This document shows positions 13,040 through 20,859 of a DNA stretch of 20,941 nucleotides, in pieces. The stretch is from the NCBI GenBank assembly GCA_020025965.1, contig JAHHRG010000034.1:1-20941 (forward strand), given 5' to 3'. Source of the stretch: Sutterella sp. (GTDB lineage Bacteria; Pseudomonadota; Gammaproteobacteria; Burkholderiales; Burkholderiaceae_F). The notes under the pieces were generated by a model. The model worked only from the letters and a program-made list of their open reading frames with translations, was not told the DNA's origin and made no database searches. The translations under genes were made by a program, and so were the position numbers. The first letter of the stretch is position 1. Every line of letters begins with the position of its first letter.

Positions 13040-13516
13040 ATGTCTGCACATGCCAATAGCAAGCCGATGATCACCGACGTCTTCGTCAAGGGTGCAAATC
13101 AGGGGTGGGGCATCGCCACCTCCTCCACGATTCCGAACGTCCTTATGGCTTTCGTGATCATCAAGATTTTGAACCACTCAGGCCTTCTCGCCATGATTGG
13201 CGAAGCGCTTGACCCGATCATGGGTCTCTTCGGCCTTCCGGGCGTTGCCGCTACCGTTCTTCTCGGTGGCTGGATGTCTATGGGCGGCGGTGTCGGTGTT
13301 GCCGTTGCTCTCTTCGGTTCCGGTGCCATTGACGGTACCCACCTCGCCATTCTTGCCCCATCCATCTACCTCATGGGGTCTCAGGTTCAGTACATGGGTC
13401 GTTGCCTCGGTGTGATCGGTATCGGTGGTAAGGACATGCTTCAAATTATGGCCATCCCCCCGGTGATCGCCATTGCCTCTCTCTGGGTCATGAACCTTTT
13501 CGTTCTCGGTTCCTAA
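13040..13516 (+). CDS. yjiG: YjiG/SpmB-like Gate domain membrane protein
   Basis: A 158-residue membrane protein that partners the preceding YjiH-like protein. Hydrophobic segments lie near residues 30-46, 67-92, 99-112 and 134-155. The glycine-rich stretch GGWMSMGGGVGVAVALFGSG (about 76-95) and LAPSIYLMGSQVQYMGRCL are family hallmarks. Its short length, with one Gate domain, is normal for SpmB/YjiG. An AAGGAAACG ribosome site precedes the ATG. The gene is followed by a strong hairpin terminator, so the peptidase gene beyond is either read through at reduced level or has its own promoter. Inner-membrane location is clear; transport of a peptide-related compound is inference. Confidence 0.82.
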   Translation: MSAHANSKPMITDVFVKGANQGWGIATSSTIPNVLMAFVIIKILNHSGLLAMIGEALDPIMGLFGLPGVAATVLLGGWMSMGGGVGVAVALFGSGAIDGTHLAILAPSIYLMGSQVQYMGRCLGVIGIGGKDMLQIMAIPPVIAIASLWVMNLFVLGS

Positions 13517-13534
13517 GAGGCTAATCCGCCTGAC

Positions 13535-13574
13535 AGAAGCGGTCGTTATCATTATCGATACGACCGCTTTTTTT
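13535..13574 (+). terminator. Rho-independent terminator after yjiG
   Basis: AAGCGGTCGT (13537-13546) and ACGACCGCTT (13560-13569) are perfect complements with a 13-nt loop. A tract of T residues runs from 13568 to 13575. Confidence 0.9.
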
Positions 13575-13604
13575 TGACCGTTATGACAGATATCAATCGG
13601 TCAA
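13574..13604. promoter_or_regulatory. TTGACCG-N17-CGGTCAA inverted repeat before the M20 gene
   Basis: Perfect 7-bp arms with a 17-bp spacer sit directly after the yjiG terminator and 42 bp before the M20 start. The right arm is followed by GCTTCTTTTTT, so it could also act as a second terminator. TTGACC alone would make a good -35, but no -10 fits. An operator or attenuator is possible. Confidence 0.4.
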
Positions 13605-13646
13605 GCTTCTTTTTTCGACACCATCTTCAGTAAAGGACTATCGAAA

Positions 13647-14762
13647 ATGACTTTGCGTGACGAATACCTTGCTCATCTTGCCATGCTCGTGAACCGCGAC
13701 TGCGGTTCTCACAACACCGCCGGCGTGACCGCCGTTGCGGAAGACATGAAGAAGCTCTTTGATTCGATCGGCTGGGAAACCACGATTGTTGACCTCGGTC
13801 CCAAGGCTGGCCACGGTTTGATTGCGAAGAACAAGCCGGGTAGCGAAACCTGCGACGTGATCTTCAACGCTCACCTTGATACGGTCTTCCCGGACGGTGA
13901 AGCCGCCAAGCGCCCCTTCAAGATCGAAGGCGACCGTGCCTACGGTCCGGGCTGCTCCGACTGTAAGTCTGGTGTGCTCGCCATCTGGTACGCCTGTAAG
14001 CTCGCCCACAAGGAAGACCTCGATCGCCTCTCCGTCTGGTGCCTCTTCAATCCTGACGAAGAACTCGGTTCGCCCTCTTCCATGCACTGGCTCGAGGAAT
14101 GCGCGGGTAAGGCCAAGGCCGCTCTCGTCTTCGAAGCCGCTCGTGCAAACGGCGAACTCGTTCGCTCCCGCAAGGGTGTCGCGACCTACCGAGTGTCCTT
14201 TAAGGGGGTGTCCGCTCACGCCGGCAACAACCCCTGGGACGGCTGCAACGCCAATGTCGCCGCCATGCGCTTTGCGCTCGCCGCTTACGAATTGGCCGAT
14301 AAGGACCGCGGTACGACCGTGAATCCAGGGCTCATTCAGGGCGGCACGGGTTCGAACATCATTTCCGATGCCGCAACGATCACCTGTGACCTTCGCTACT
14401 GGAACGATCTGGACGGCGATGCGCTTGAAGCCGGTCTGAAGGCTTTGGCTGAAAAGACCTGGGTTGAAGGCGTCACACAGGAATACGTTCGTCTGTCTCA
14501 TTCGCCTGCCATGCCCTATTCTCCGGACACCAAGGCTCTCGTTGAAAAGATCAACGAAGCCGCCGAGGAAGCGAGCTTTACGGCCGAATGGGTTGATGCC
14601 GGCGGCGGTTCCGACGGCAACCACATGGCCGTAAAGGGCATTCCCGTCGTTGATGGCTGCGGTCCTGCCGGTGCCGGTTTCCATTGCGACAAGGAATACC
14701 TGCGCCTGGACACGATCGAAGAACGCATTCACATGATCGTAAACTTGATGAAGCGCCTCTAA
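13647..14762 (+). CDS. M20-family metallopeptidase (glutamate carboxypeptidase/CPG2-like)
   Basis: A 371-residue di-zinc hydrolase that cleaves dipeptides or acyl-amino acids in the cytoplasm; there is no signal peptide. All expected ligand positions are present: His76 and Asp78 in AHLDTVFP, bridging Asp105 in GPGCSDCKSG, Glu138/Glu139 in NPDEELGS (base and metal), Glu163 in VFEAAR, and His346 in GFHCDKEY. Residues about 180-290 form the dimerisation lid, with GVSAHAGNNP (187-196). The family's D-M-K-G reads D-C-K-S here, a mild oddity. AAAGGA precedes the ATG at 13647. The gene follows the YjiH/YjiG pair and most likely degrades what they import. A CPG2-like enzyme acting on a C-terminal glutamate or aspartate is possible, but specificity cannot be read directly. 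Confidence 0.88.
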   Translation: MTLRDEYLAHLAMLVNRDCGSHNTAGVTAVAEDMKKLFDSIGWETTIVDLGPKAGHGLIAKNKPGSETCDVIFNAHLDTVFPDGEAAKRPFKIEGDRAYGPGCSDCKSGVLAIWYACKLAHKEDLDRLSVWCLFNPDEELGSPSSMHWLEECAGKAKAALVFEAARANGELVRSRKGVATYRVSFKGVSAHAGNNPWDGCNANVAAMRFALAAYELADKDRGTTVNPGLIQGGTGSNIISDAATITCDLRYWNDLDGDALEAGLKALAEKTWVEGVTQEYVRLSHSPAMPYSPDTKALVEKINEAAEEASFTAEWVDAGGGSDGNHMAVKGIPVVDGCGPAGAGFHCDKEYLRLDTIEERIHMIVNLMKRL

Positions 14763-14804
14763 TGGGAGCTGCTTCAGAACGGTTTTCATGAGGCCCATCT
14801 CAAA

Positions 14805-14849
14805 ACCAAATAGCTCGGGCGTTTGAAATGTACGCCCGAGCCATTTTTT
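14805..14849 (+). terminator. Rho-independent terminator of the M20 gene
   Basis: GCTCGGGCGT (14813-14822) and ACGCCCGAGC (14832-14841) are perfect complements, followed by CATTTTTT (14842-14849). This T-tract is also the left copy of the insertion-sequence target duplication. Confidence 0.88.
14842..14849. repeat. Left 8-bp target-site duplication of the ISL3 remnant
   Basis: CATTTTTT, repeated at 15864-15871 on the other side of the element. ISL3 elements are known to duplicate 8 bp on insertion. Confidence 0.7.
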
Positions 14850-15863
14850 GGTTCATCTCGGAAGTTCGGGGAAGGTAGCCTTGACTTTTAGATAAAAGCG
14901 TCGTCGAACTTCGCATCGAAAAAAAAGTAGCGCTCATCCCAAAAATGATGCAAAGTTTAATTACCGCTTGATGGAGTGAGCGCTATGACTAGCATAGTAG
15001 AGCAACTCTTTGAATCCTTGCCCCCTAGCCCAGTTTTCAAAATACCTCGTTCGAAAATCTGGGAAACAAACCTTTCCATGGAAACTATCAACAAAACGAC
15101 AAAAACAAGTTAAGTAAACGCTTGGGCGAATTTAACCGAGACAGTTCTCATTCGTTATTTGCGCTTCACCACCACAGATACACATCGGTTCAGATACAAA
15201 GCGAATGCTTAGGCTTGGAACGGGAAGATCGAAAACGACATTGGCTTCGTTTTTCGATCGTTTGACCAGCGAGCAAAAAGCTGATATCAAAGCTGTCGTC
15301 ATGGATCAAAGTACGACTTTTGATATTGAAGTAAACACACAATGGCCTCACGCTGCTGCTGTCGTGTATGCCCTGTAGCACGTGTTGGCCAATTACGGCA
15401 GGAAGTTCATTAATCGCGTCAGGGGAGATGCGGCCAATATACTTACTCTAAGAAAAGTCGTAAAAGGCTTAAAATACCTTTTGTACAAGCGTCCAGAAGA
15501 TCGTTCAGAGAATGAACATACAAAACTCGTAGATCTTGCGTAGCTAAATTCGCCCCTTCTGAAGTACTATCTGATGGAGAATTAACTTATACATCTGGGG
15601 GGACTGGGAACGTGACCGCAAGCCATTGCTTTGGTACTTGATTGGAACTACCGCGTAGCACAGAGCAGGATTAAATTAGTGGCTTTTGCTCAGAACTTAC
15701 GTAATTACATCAACAGGATCGTTTACTCAAGCGAGCACCAGATCAATACTTCGGCTCTTGAAGGAATCAATATTCGAATCAAGCAAATTAAACGACGTGC
15801 TTACGGTTTTCGCGATGACCATTAAAAATCAAGGCTACATTCCCTAGACTTCCGAGATGCCCC
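14850..15863 (+). mobile_element. ISL3-family insertion sequence, decayed
   Basis: A 1,014-bp element bounded by imperfect 31-bp terminal inverted repeats. The left end is 14850-14880, starting GGTTCATCTCGGAAGT; the right end is 15833-15863, whose reverse complement starts GGGGCATCTCGGAAGT. The ends differ at six of 31 positions and are flanked by an 8-bp direct repeat. Inside is a broken ISL3 transposase. The length is below the usual 1.3 kb or more, in line with a deletion in the 5' half of the transposase. It should not be able to move by itself. Confidence 0.82.
14985..15825 (+). pseudogene. ISL3-family transposase pseudogene
   Basis: The remains of a DDE transposase. A possible original start (ATG 14985, GGAG ahead) opens a short frame that stops. 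From 15205 to 15825 one frame keeps clear ISL3 features: GRSKTTLASFFDRL, DIKAVVMDQST with the first catalytic Asp, AAAVVYAL-stop-HV where the family has a D-x-F-H-V motif, NSPLLKYYLMEN, and at the end NTSALEGINIRIKQIKRRAYGFRDD with the catalytic Glu. In-frame stops occur near 15376 (TAG), 15540 (TAG), 15584 (TAA) and 15612 (TGA). A local frame change near 15590-15630 hides a LWGDWERDRKPLLWYL segment, and a small deletion removes the original stop. About 280 codons remain of some 400. Inactive. Confidence 0.85.
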
Positions 15864-15871
15864 CATTTTTT
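15864..15871. repeat. Right 8-bp target-site duplication of the ISL3 remnant
   Basis: CATTTTTT, matching 14842-14849. The 200 bp from here to the panS stop hold no gene or clear signal. Confidence 0.65.
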
Positions 15872-16072
15872 ACCTTTTATTTCTATTTCGTTCGTTTAAT
15901 CCAGGTTGTAATCGAACGCCCAGACCGTAATGAAACATCTGCTTCGGTTCCCAACCAGAACCTGCGACAATCGCTCGGTTCGACTCGGAGAGAACGTTCG
16001 TCAGTTAAGTTTCCCGAATGAAGGTTCAGAACGCAAACAATCCCCTCCAATGTAGGACACCAAATGGAATTT

Positions 16073-17017
16073 TTACGTTATCTCTTTACACTTTGTACTG
16101 CGGATAGTCGCAAAACAACACCCGGAAATATTGTGCCAAACGCTGAAAATAGCCCCTGGTAAAGTCGCCAGCGGATTAACAGCAAAATTCGAGACCGCAA
16201 GTGAGACGGCAAGTCCACTGTTCTGCATCCCGATTTCAATAGCAATGGCAGTGGTCTTTTCGTAATTTGTTTTCAAGATCTTGCAGAGGATTAACCCGCA
16301 GATCATGCCCAAAACATTGTGCAGAGCTACGACAACCAAAATCAGCAAACCGCAGGAAAGAATTTTGTCAAGATTGTTCGAAATAATGCTCGCAATAATA
16401 AAGACGATAGCAACAACCGAAATCACGGGAACCACGGTCACCGCTCTCTTCATCCTTTCACCGCCTATGTAGTTGTGAATCAGTAGTCCGACAAAGACAG
16501 GCAATAAAATGACTTCGATAACCGACAGAAACATAGCAGTGAACGATACCTCAACCCAGGCACCAGCCAACATATAAGTCAGTAGTGGCGTCACAATCGG
16601 AGAGAACAGTGTGGAAACAATCGTCATGCCAACGGAAAGTGCCTCATCGCCTTTGGCAATATAGGTAATCACATTGCTTGCCGTGCCTCCTGGACAACAC
16701 CCGACAAGAATAACGCCAATCGCCAGATCCGGAGGTAGGGCAAAAAGCATACACAGCCCCCAGGCTAATGTCGGCATGACGATATATTGAGCCAAACACC
16801 CGAAAAGCACATCTTTCGGACGGGTAAAAACGACCTTGAAATCTTCGGCAGAAATCGTCAGTCCCATCCCGAACATAGCCACCGCCAAAAAAATCGCAAT
16901 ATATTGTGTTGCCCAGACAAACACCTCAGGCACAACAAAGGCCAATCCAGAAAAGAGAAGAATAATCACGCCAAAATACCGAGTGGCAACGGATGCTAAA
17001 AACTGAAGAATCTTCAT
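16073..17017 (-). CDS. panS: BASS-family transporter, probable pantoate/ketopantoate transporter PanS
   Basis: A 314-residue polytopic inner-membrane protein of the bile acid:sodium symporter family. About nine or ten hydrophobic segments fill the chain from residue 10 to 300. The family cores are visible: FGMGLTISAEDFKVVFTRPKD in two parts, VGCCPGGTASNVITYIAKGD, and the C-terminal IEIGMQNSGLAVSLA followed by LPGAIFSVWHNISG. PanS of enteric bacteria, a member of this family, imports pantoate or ketopantoate. The gene is last in a panD-panC-panS series on the same strand, 79 bp after panC, which makes PanS the best reading. The start at 17017 is an ATG. Its G+C is low (25 of 60 bases at 16381-16440). 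A different organic-anion substrate cannot be excluded. Confidence 0.75.
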   Translation of the reverse strand: MKILQFLASVATRYFGVIILLFSGLAFVVPEVFVWATQYIAIFLAVAMFGMGLTISAEDFKVVFTRPKDVLFGCLAQYIVMPTLAWGLCMLFALPPDLAIGVILVGCCPGGTASNVITYIAKGDEALSVGMTIVSTLFSPIVTPLLTYMLAGAWVEVSFTAMFLSVIEVILLPVFVGLLIHNYIGGERMKRAVTVVPVISVVAIVFIIASIISNNLDKILSCGLLILVVVALHNVLGMICGLILCKILKTNYEKTTAIAIEIGMQNSGLAVSLAVSNFAVNPLATLPGAIFSVWHNISGCCFATIRSTKCKEIT

Positions 17018-17096
17018 TCAAAAATAATCCGGGATATAAAAAAACGGGATACTGTACCAAACCCTCAGTACCCCTCAAGCATCCAAAGAATCTTAC

Positions 17097-17936
17097 TCAG
17101 ACTTCGAAGCTGAAATTATCGATTAAACGCGTTTTCCCGATATAAACAGCCATGGCAACCAAAACACTACCGTCGATCGTCTCAACGTCCTTCATGGTGA
17201 AGGCATCAACGACCGAGACATAATCAATACGAGCCATCGGCTCGGCTTCAATCACATCTCGCATCGCGTCAATGAGTTCGTCGCTCTTCATGCCTTTGAT
17301 GATCATCGACTCGCCCTTTTTGATGGAAGACGACAAGCACAAAGCGGCTTTACGCTCAGCACTCGACAGATAGATATTGCGAGATGATTTGGCCAAACCA
17401 TCGATCTCTCGAACAATCGGACAACCGACGATTACAATATCGAAATCAAGATCCTTCACCATCTTTTTGATAATAGCGAGTTGCTGAGCGTCTTTCTGCC
17501 CAAAATAAGCCCGATCAGGCATTGTAATATGGAATAGTTTACACACCACCGTACAGACGCCACAAAAATGAACCGGACGCGTTTTGCCGCAGAGATTGTC
17601 GGAAAGCGTAGAAATATTCACGTACGCTTTGGGAGTCTTATACATTTCTGTGGGTTCGGGATGAAAGACAATATCGACCCCCGCCGATTCACAGAGTGCA
17701 CAATCACGGTCAAAGTCACGCGGATACGCTTCCAGGTCTTCAGTCGGACCGAATTGAGACGGATTGACAAATACCGAAACCACGACGATATCGTTCTCTT
17801 CTCGGCATTTTTTAATGAGACTCGCATGCCCTTCGTGAAGGTACCCCATCGTCGGGACGAGCCCCACCGTTTTTCCTTCACGGCGTCGTGCTTTGATAAA
17901 GGCACGGACTTCGGCAATCGTATTGACAACCAGCAT
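17097..17936 (-). CDS. panC: Pantothenate synthetase (pantoate-beta-alanine ligase)
   Basis: Joins pantoate and beta-alanine with ATP, via a pantoyl-adenylate, to give pantothenate (vitamin B5). In 279 residues, all motifs of this class I nucleotidyl-transferase fold are seen: VPTMGYLHEGH (27-37) with the HIGH-type H-E-G-H, FVNPSQFGPTEDLEAYPRD (56-74), FGQKDAQQ (145-152), and DGLAKSSRN (179-187), which corresponds to the KMSKS loop. Proteobacterial enzymes normally read D-G-L-A-M-S-S-R-N; Lys183 and the surrounding stretch are in the style of Firmicutes enzymes. The start lies 3 bp after the panD stop, so the two are tightly coupled. The product of PanD is its second substrate. The cell must obtain pantoate from PanB/PanE encoded elsewhere or by import. 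Confidence 0.95.
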   Translation of the reverse strand: MLVVNTIAEVRAFIKARRREGKTVGLVPTMGYLHEGHASLIKKCREENDIVVVSVFVNPSQFGPTEDLEAYPRDFDRDCALCESAGVDIVFHPEPTEMYKTPKAYVNISTLSDNLCGKTRPVHFCGVCTVVCKLFHITMPDRAYFGQKDAQQLAIIKKMVKDLDFDIVIVGCPIVREIDGLAKSSRNIYLSSAERKAALCLSSSIKKGESMIIKGMKSDELIDAMRDVIEAEPMARIDYVSVVDAFTMKDVETIDGSVLVAMAVYIGKTRLIDNFSFEV

Positions 17937-17939
17937 GAT

Positions 17940-18332
17940 TTACTCCATATCCTTTAGAAGACCGTGTTTTTCATAAGTCGTCTTGCGCAAAATGTGGTTA
18001 TTTTCATTCACAAAAATAACATTCGGCCGATGCCCGACGGCTTCGCTCGCGGTACATTGCATGTAAGCCATGATTATCACCTTATCGCCGACACTCACGC
18101 ATCTAGCCGCTGCCCCATTCAAACAAACCATGCCACTGTGTGGCTCTCCGGCAATGGTATACGTCTCAAAGCGATTGCCGTTATCAATATCAACAATTTG
18201 TACTTTTTCGTATTCGAGGATTCCGGATGCTTTAAGCAGTGCACTGTCTACGGTAATGCTCCCGACGTAATTCAGTTCAGCCTGAGTCACCGTTGCACGA
18301 TGAATTTTTCCTTTAAGCATTTCAAGATACAT
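17940..18332 (-). CDS. panD: Aspartate 1-decarboxylase
   Basis: A pyruvoyl enzyme that decarboxylates aspartate to beta-alanine for pantothenate synthesis. It is 130 residues from the chosen start. The self-cleavage site is YVGSITVD; with this start the pair is Gly24-Ser25, exactly the classical numbering, and Lys9 in GKIHR also falls in place. The RFETYTI segment contains the proton-donating Tyr, and CLNGAAARCVSVGDKVIIM is conserved. An ATG three codons upstream (18341) directly abuts AGGG, while the ATG at 18330-18332 is 9 nt from it, which supports the shorter form. First gene of the panD-panC-panS operon. The VTQAELNYVGSITVD style resembles Firmicutes PanD. Confidence 0.94.
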   Translation of the reverse strand: MYLEMLKGKIHRATVTQAELNYVGSITVDSALLKASGILEYEKVQIVDIDNGNRFETYTIAGEPHSGMVCLNGAAARCVSVGDKVIIMAYMQCTASEAVGHRPNVIFVNENNHILRKTTYEKHGLLKDME

Positions 18333-18353
18333 TTTTTGCATCCCTATTTCATG

Positions 18354-18382
18354 ATTCGAAAAAATAAAGCACCTTTAGTCAA
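18354..18382 (-). promoter_or_regulatory. Possible promoter of the pan operon
   Basis: On the minus strand, TTGACT (18377-18382) and TCGAAT (18354-18359) are 17 bp apart. The -35 is good and the -10 moderate (four of six). The leader would be about 15-20 nt. Confidence 0.4.
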
Positions 18383-18722
18383 TTTCTAAAGATGCAGTTG
18401 GTCAGAGTTTTTTTGTGTATCTGTCCAGTCAGTTTGTCATTGAGGAGGCGGATACAAACATCGTTTCAGATGTTATGCACTTATATTTTAGTGGCGGAAC
18501 TATAGACCGTGTCATTCGCTTGTATATTGATATTCAGGCAACGCTTAGGGTTATTACCGATATCAATTCGAATCCAAAACACGCCAAAACTCCTCTTCGG
18601 GTATCTTATGTTACCCGTTCAGAATAATCCAACACCCAAATACAGTGCAATTAGCACACACTATAGCGAATCGTAACTCTGGAGATGCCAATTCTTACAA
18701 CACCGAGCATTTCTCGTTCCCA
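18383..18722. other. Gene-free stretch between the pan operon and htpG
   Basis: A 70-codon frame (18415-18627) starts at GTG and resembles no family I know; its codon use looks random. No repeats or RNA structures stand out. It separates the divergent pan operon and htpG. Confidence 0.5.
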
Positions 18723-18750
18723 CTTGAAATCTCGACAATTAACCCCATAT
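18723..18750 (+). promoter_or_regulatory. Sigma32 heat-shock promoter of htpG
   Basis: CTTGAAA (18723-18729), 13 bp, then CCCCATAT (18743-18750). This matches the known sigma32 consensus CTTGAAA-N11-16-CCCCATNT at every defined position. The start site would be near 18757, about 43 nt before the ATG. Confidence 0.88.
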
Positions 18751-18799
18751 AACAACTATCTAGGCACAAGGCTGCCACCTATTAAGGAGAAAAAGAAAC

Positions 18800-20701
18800 A
18801 TGGCTCAGGAAGTCCACGGTTTTGAAACCGAAGTGAGCAAGCTCTTAAATCTGCTTGCCAAGTCGCTCTACTCTAATAAAGAAGTCTTCCTTCGAGAACT
18901 CGTCTCGAACGCTTCAGACGCCATCGACAAACTGCGTTTTCTTTCCATCACAAAGCCCGAACTCACGGCCGACGATCCGATCTTTGCCATTCGCGTGAAG
19001 GCTGACGAAACGGTCGGTACGCTCACCATTTCCGACAACGGTGTCGGTATGACCCTTGAAGAAGCCAAGGCTCACTTGGGTACGATCGCAAAGTCCGGTA
19101 CGGAAGAATTCATGAAAGGCTTATCCGGCGACGAAAAGAAGGACAGCCAGCTGATCGGTCAGTTCGGTGTCGGCTTCTATTCGTCTTTCATTGTGGCCGA
19201 CCGCGTCACGGTCATTTCGCGTTCCGTGAATGCCAAGCCTGAAGAAGCCGTTCGCTGGGAAAGCGAAGGCACGGGTACCTACACCTGCGAAAATGTGACG
19301 AAGGAATCCCGCGGTACGGACATCATTCTTCACTTGAAGGAAGAAGAGAAGAACTTCTTGGGCAACTGGGTTCTGCGCGACGCCATCACGAAGTATTCCG
19401 ACCATATTTCGACGCCAGTGTGGGTCTGGGAAAAAGATATGCCCGTAGCCGACAAGAAGAATGACGATACGGAAACGATCGACACCTACTCCTGGAAGCA
19501 GGTCAATGATGCCCGCGCTCTCTGGACCATTCCGCCGAAGGACGTGACGGAAGATCAGTACAAGGCTTTCTATAAGCACATCACGCATGACTATGACGAT
19601 CCGCTTACCTGGACGCACAACCGCGTTGAAGGCGAACTCGAATATACGAACCTCCTCTATATTCCGGAAAATGCTCCGTGGGATCTCTACACGCGTGAAA
19701 AGCAGCACGGCCTGAAGCTCTTCGTTCAGCGCGTCTTCATCATGGACGATGCCGAACAGTTCCTGCCGAATTACCTCCGTTTCGTTCGCGGCTTGGTCGA
19801 CACGGCCGATCTGCCCTTGAACGTCTCGCGCGAACTCCTGCAGGAATCCCGCATCACGCAGAAGCTTTGCAAGGCTTTGACGAAGCGTACGCTCGACATG
19901 GTAGCCAAGCTTGCCAAGGACAAAGAAAAGTACACGAAGTTCTGGAAGGAATTCGGTGCCGTCATGAAGGAAGGCCCGGTTGAAGACTATTCGAACCGCG
20001 AAGCCATCCTGAAGCTCTTGCGCTTTGCGTCGACGAAGAACGATTCGCCGATTGAAAACGTGAGCCTTGAAGCCTACGTCGAACGTATGCCCGAAAAGCA
20101 GACGAAGATATATTACCTCACGGCTTCGACCTATGATGCTGCAGTCGGTTCGCCCTACCTCGAAACCTTCAAGAAGAAGGGTATCGAAGTGCTTCTCATG
20201 ACCTCTCGCATTGACGAATGGATGATGCAGAGCATCCATGAATTTGACGGTATGGAATTCGTGCCTGTGACAGCCGACGACCTGAAGTTGGGCGGCATGG
20301 CCGACAAGGAAGAAGAAAAGAAGCGCGAAGAAAAGGCAGAAGAATCCAAGGGTCTCGTCGCTCGCATCAAGGATGCCTTGGGCGAACGTGTGGAAGACGT
20401 GCGCGTCACGTCCCGTTTGGTTGACTCCCCCTCCTGCGTCATCGCCAAGAACGATCAGATGATGACCGCTCAGATGCACCGCATGCTTGAAGCTGCCGGT
20501 CAGACGGTGCCTGAAGACAAGTTTGTGCTCGAAATCAACCCCGAACACCCGCTTATTCAGAAGGCCGCTGCCGAAACCGATCCGACGCGCTTCAAGAAGT
20601 GGTCCGACTTCATCCTCTCGCAGGCCATGCTAGCCGACCAGGGTGCCTTGAAGGACCCGAACGCTTTCGTGAAGCTTTTGAACGAACTCATGCTTCACTA
20701 A
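18800..20701 (+). CDS. htpG: Molecular chaperone HtpG (bacterial Hsp90)
   Basis: A cytoplasmic ATP-dependent homodimeric chaperone that remodels client proteins under stress, with DnaK/DnaJ. In 633 residues, the usual length, the N-terminal GHKL ATPase has FLRELVSNASDAIDKLR with Glu33 and Asn37, TISDNGVGM (76-84) with the ATP-binding Asp79, GTIAKSGT, and GQFGVGFYSSFIVAD forming the lid glycines. The middle domain contains LPNYLRFVRGLVD and LPLNVSRELLQ with the catalytic-loop Arg. The C-terminal dimerisation domain ends at LLNELMLH and lacks the eukaryotic M-E-E-V-D, as expected. A charged KEEEKKREEKAEE stretch precedes it. AAGGAG lies before the ATG. It is transcribed alone, from a sigma32 promoter to its own terminator. 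Confidence 0.98.
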   Translation: MAQEVHGFETEVSKLLNLLAKSLYSNKEVFLRELVSNASDAIDKLRFLSITKPELTADDPIFAIRVKADETVGTLTISDNGVGMTLEEAKAHLGTIAKSGTEEFMKGLSGDEKKDSQLIGQFGVGFYSSFIVADRVTVISRSVNAKPEEAVRWESEGTGTYTCENVTKESRGTDIILHLKEEEKNFLGNWVLRDAITKYSDHISTPVWVWEKDMPVADKKNDDTETIDTYSWKQVNDARALWTIPPKDVTEDQYKAFYKHITHDYDDPLTWTHNRVEGELEYTNLLYIPENAPWDLYTREKQHGLKLFVQRVFIMDDAEQFLPNYLRFVRGLVDTADLPLNVSRELLQESRITQKLCKALTKRTLDMVAKLAKDKEKYTKFWKEFGAVMKEGPVEDYSNREAILKLLRFASTKNDSPIENVSLEAYVERMPEKQTKIYYLTASTYDAAVGSPYLETFKKKGIEVLLMTSRIDEWMMQSIHEFDGMEFVPVTADDLKLGGMADKEEEKKREEKAEESKGLVARIKDALGERVEDVRVTSRLVDSPSCVIAKNDQMMTAQMHRMLEAAGQTVPEDKFVLEINPEHPLIQKAAAETDPTRFKKWSDFILSQAMLADQGALKDPNAFVKLLNELMLH

Positions 20702-20727
20702 GCTCGTAGCAAAGATCTCCTGATCGG

Positions 20728-20764
20728 ACGCCCCGTCGTGTGCACTGCACGGCGGGGCGTTTTT
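20728..20764 (+). terminator. Rho-independent terminator of htpG
   Basis: ACGCCCCGTCGTG (20728-20740) pairs with CACGGCGGGGCGT (20748-20760) with one G-T pair, followed by TTTTTCTC. It lies 27 bp past the stop. Confidence 0.92.
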
Positions 20765-20859
20765 CTCACTCGTGAGGAAATTTTGTCCTCGGATTCTTCC
20801 ATCGGATGTCATTCGTCAGTACCGCACTTAATATCTTCCTTGAGTCACCTTTTCGTGTC

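Noticed and set aside
13886..13896. TTCCCGGACGG inside the M20 gene as a seventh motif copy
   Set aside because: It matches the 11-mer but has a different centre, lies far from the cluster in conserved coding sequence, and fits chance occurrence.
13638..14798. 386-codon minus-strand frame
   Set aside because: Antisense shadow of the M20 peptidase, which has all metal ligands on the plus strand.
18415..18627. 70-codon plus-strand frame upstream of htpG
   Set aside because: GTG start without a ribosome site, no family resemblance and position in a divergent promoter gap.
19121..20548. 475-codon minus-strand frame
   Set aside because: Antisense shadow of htpG.
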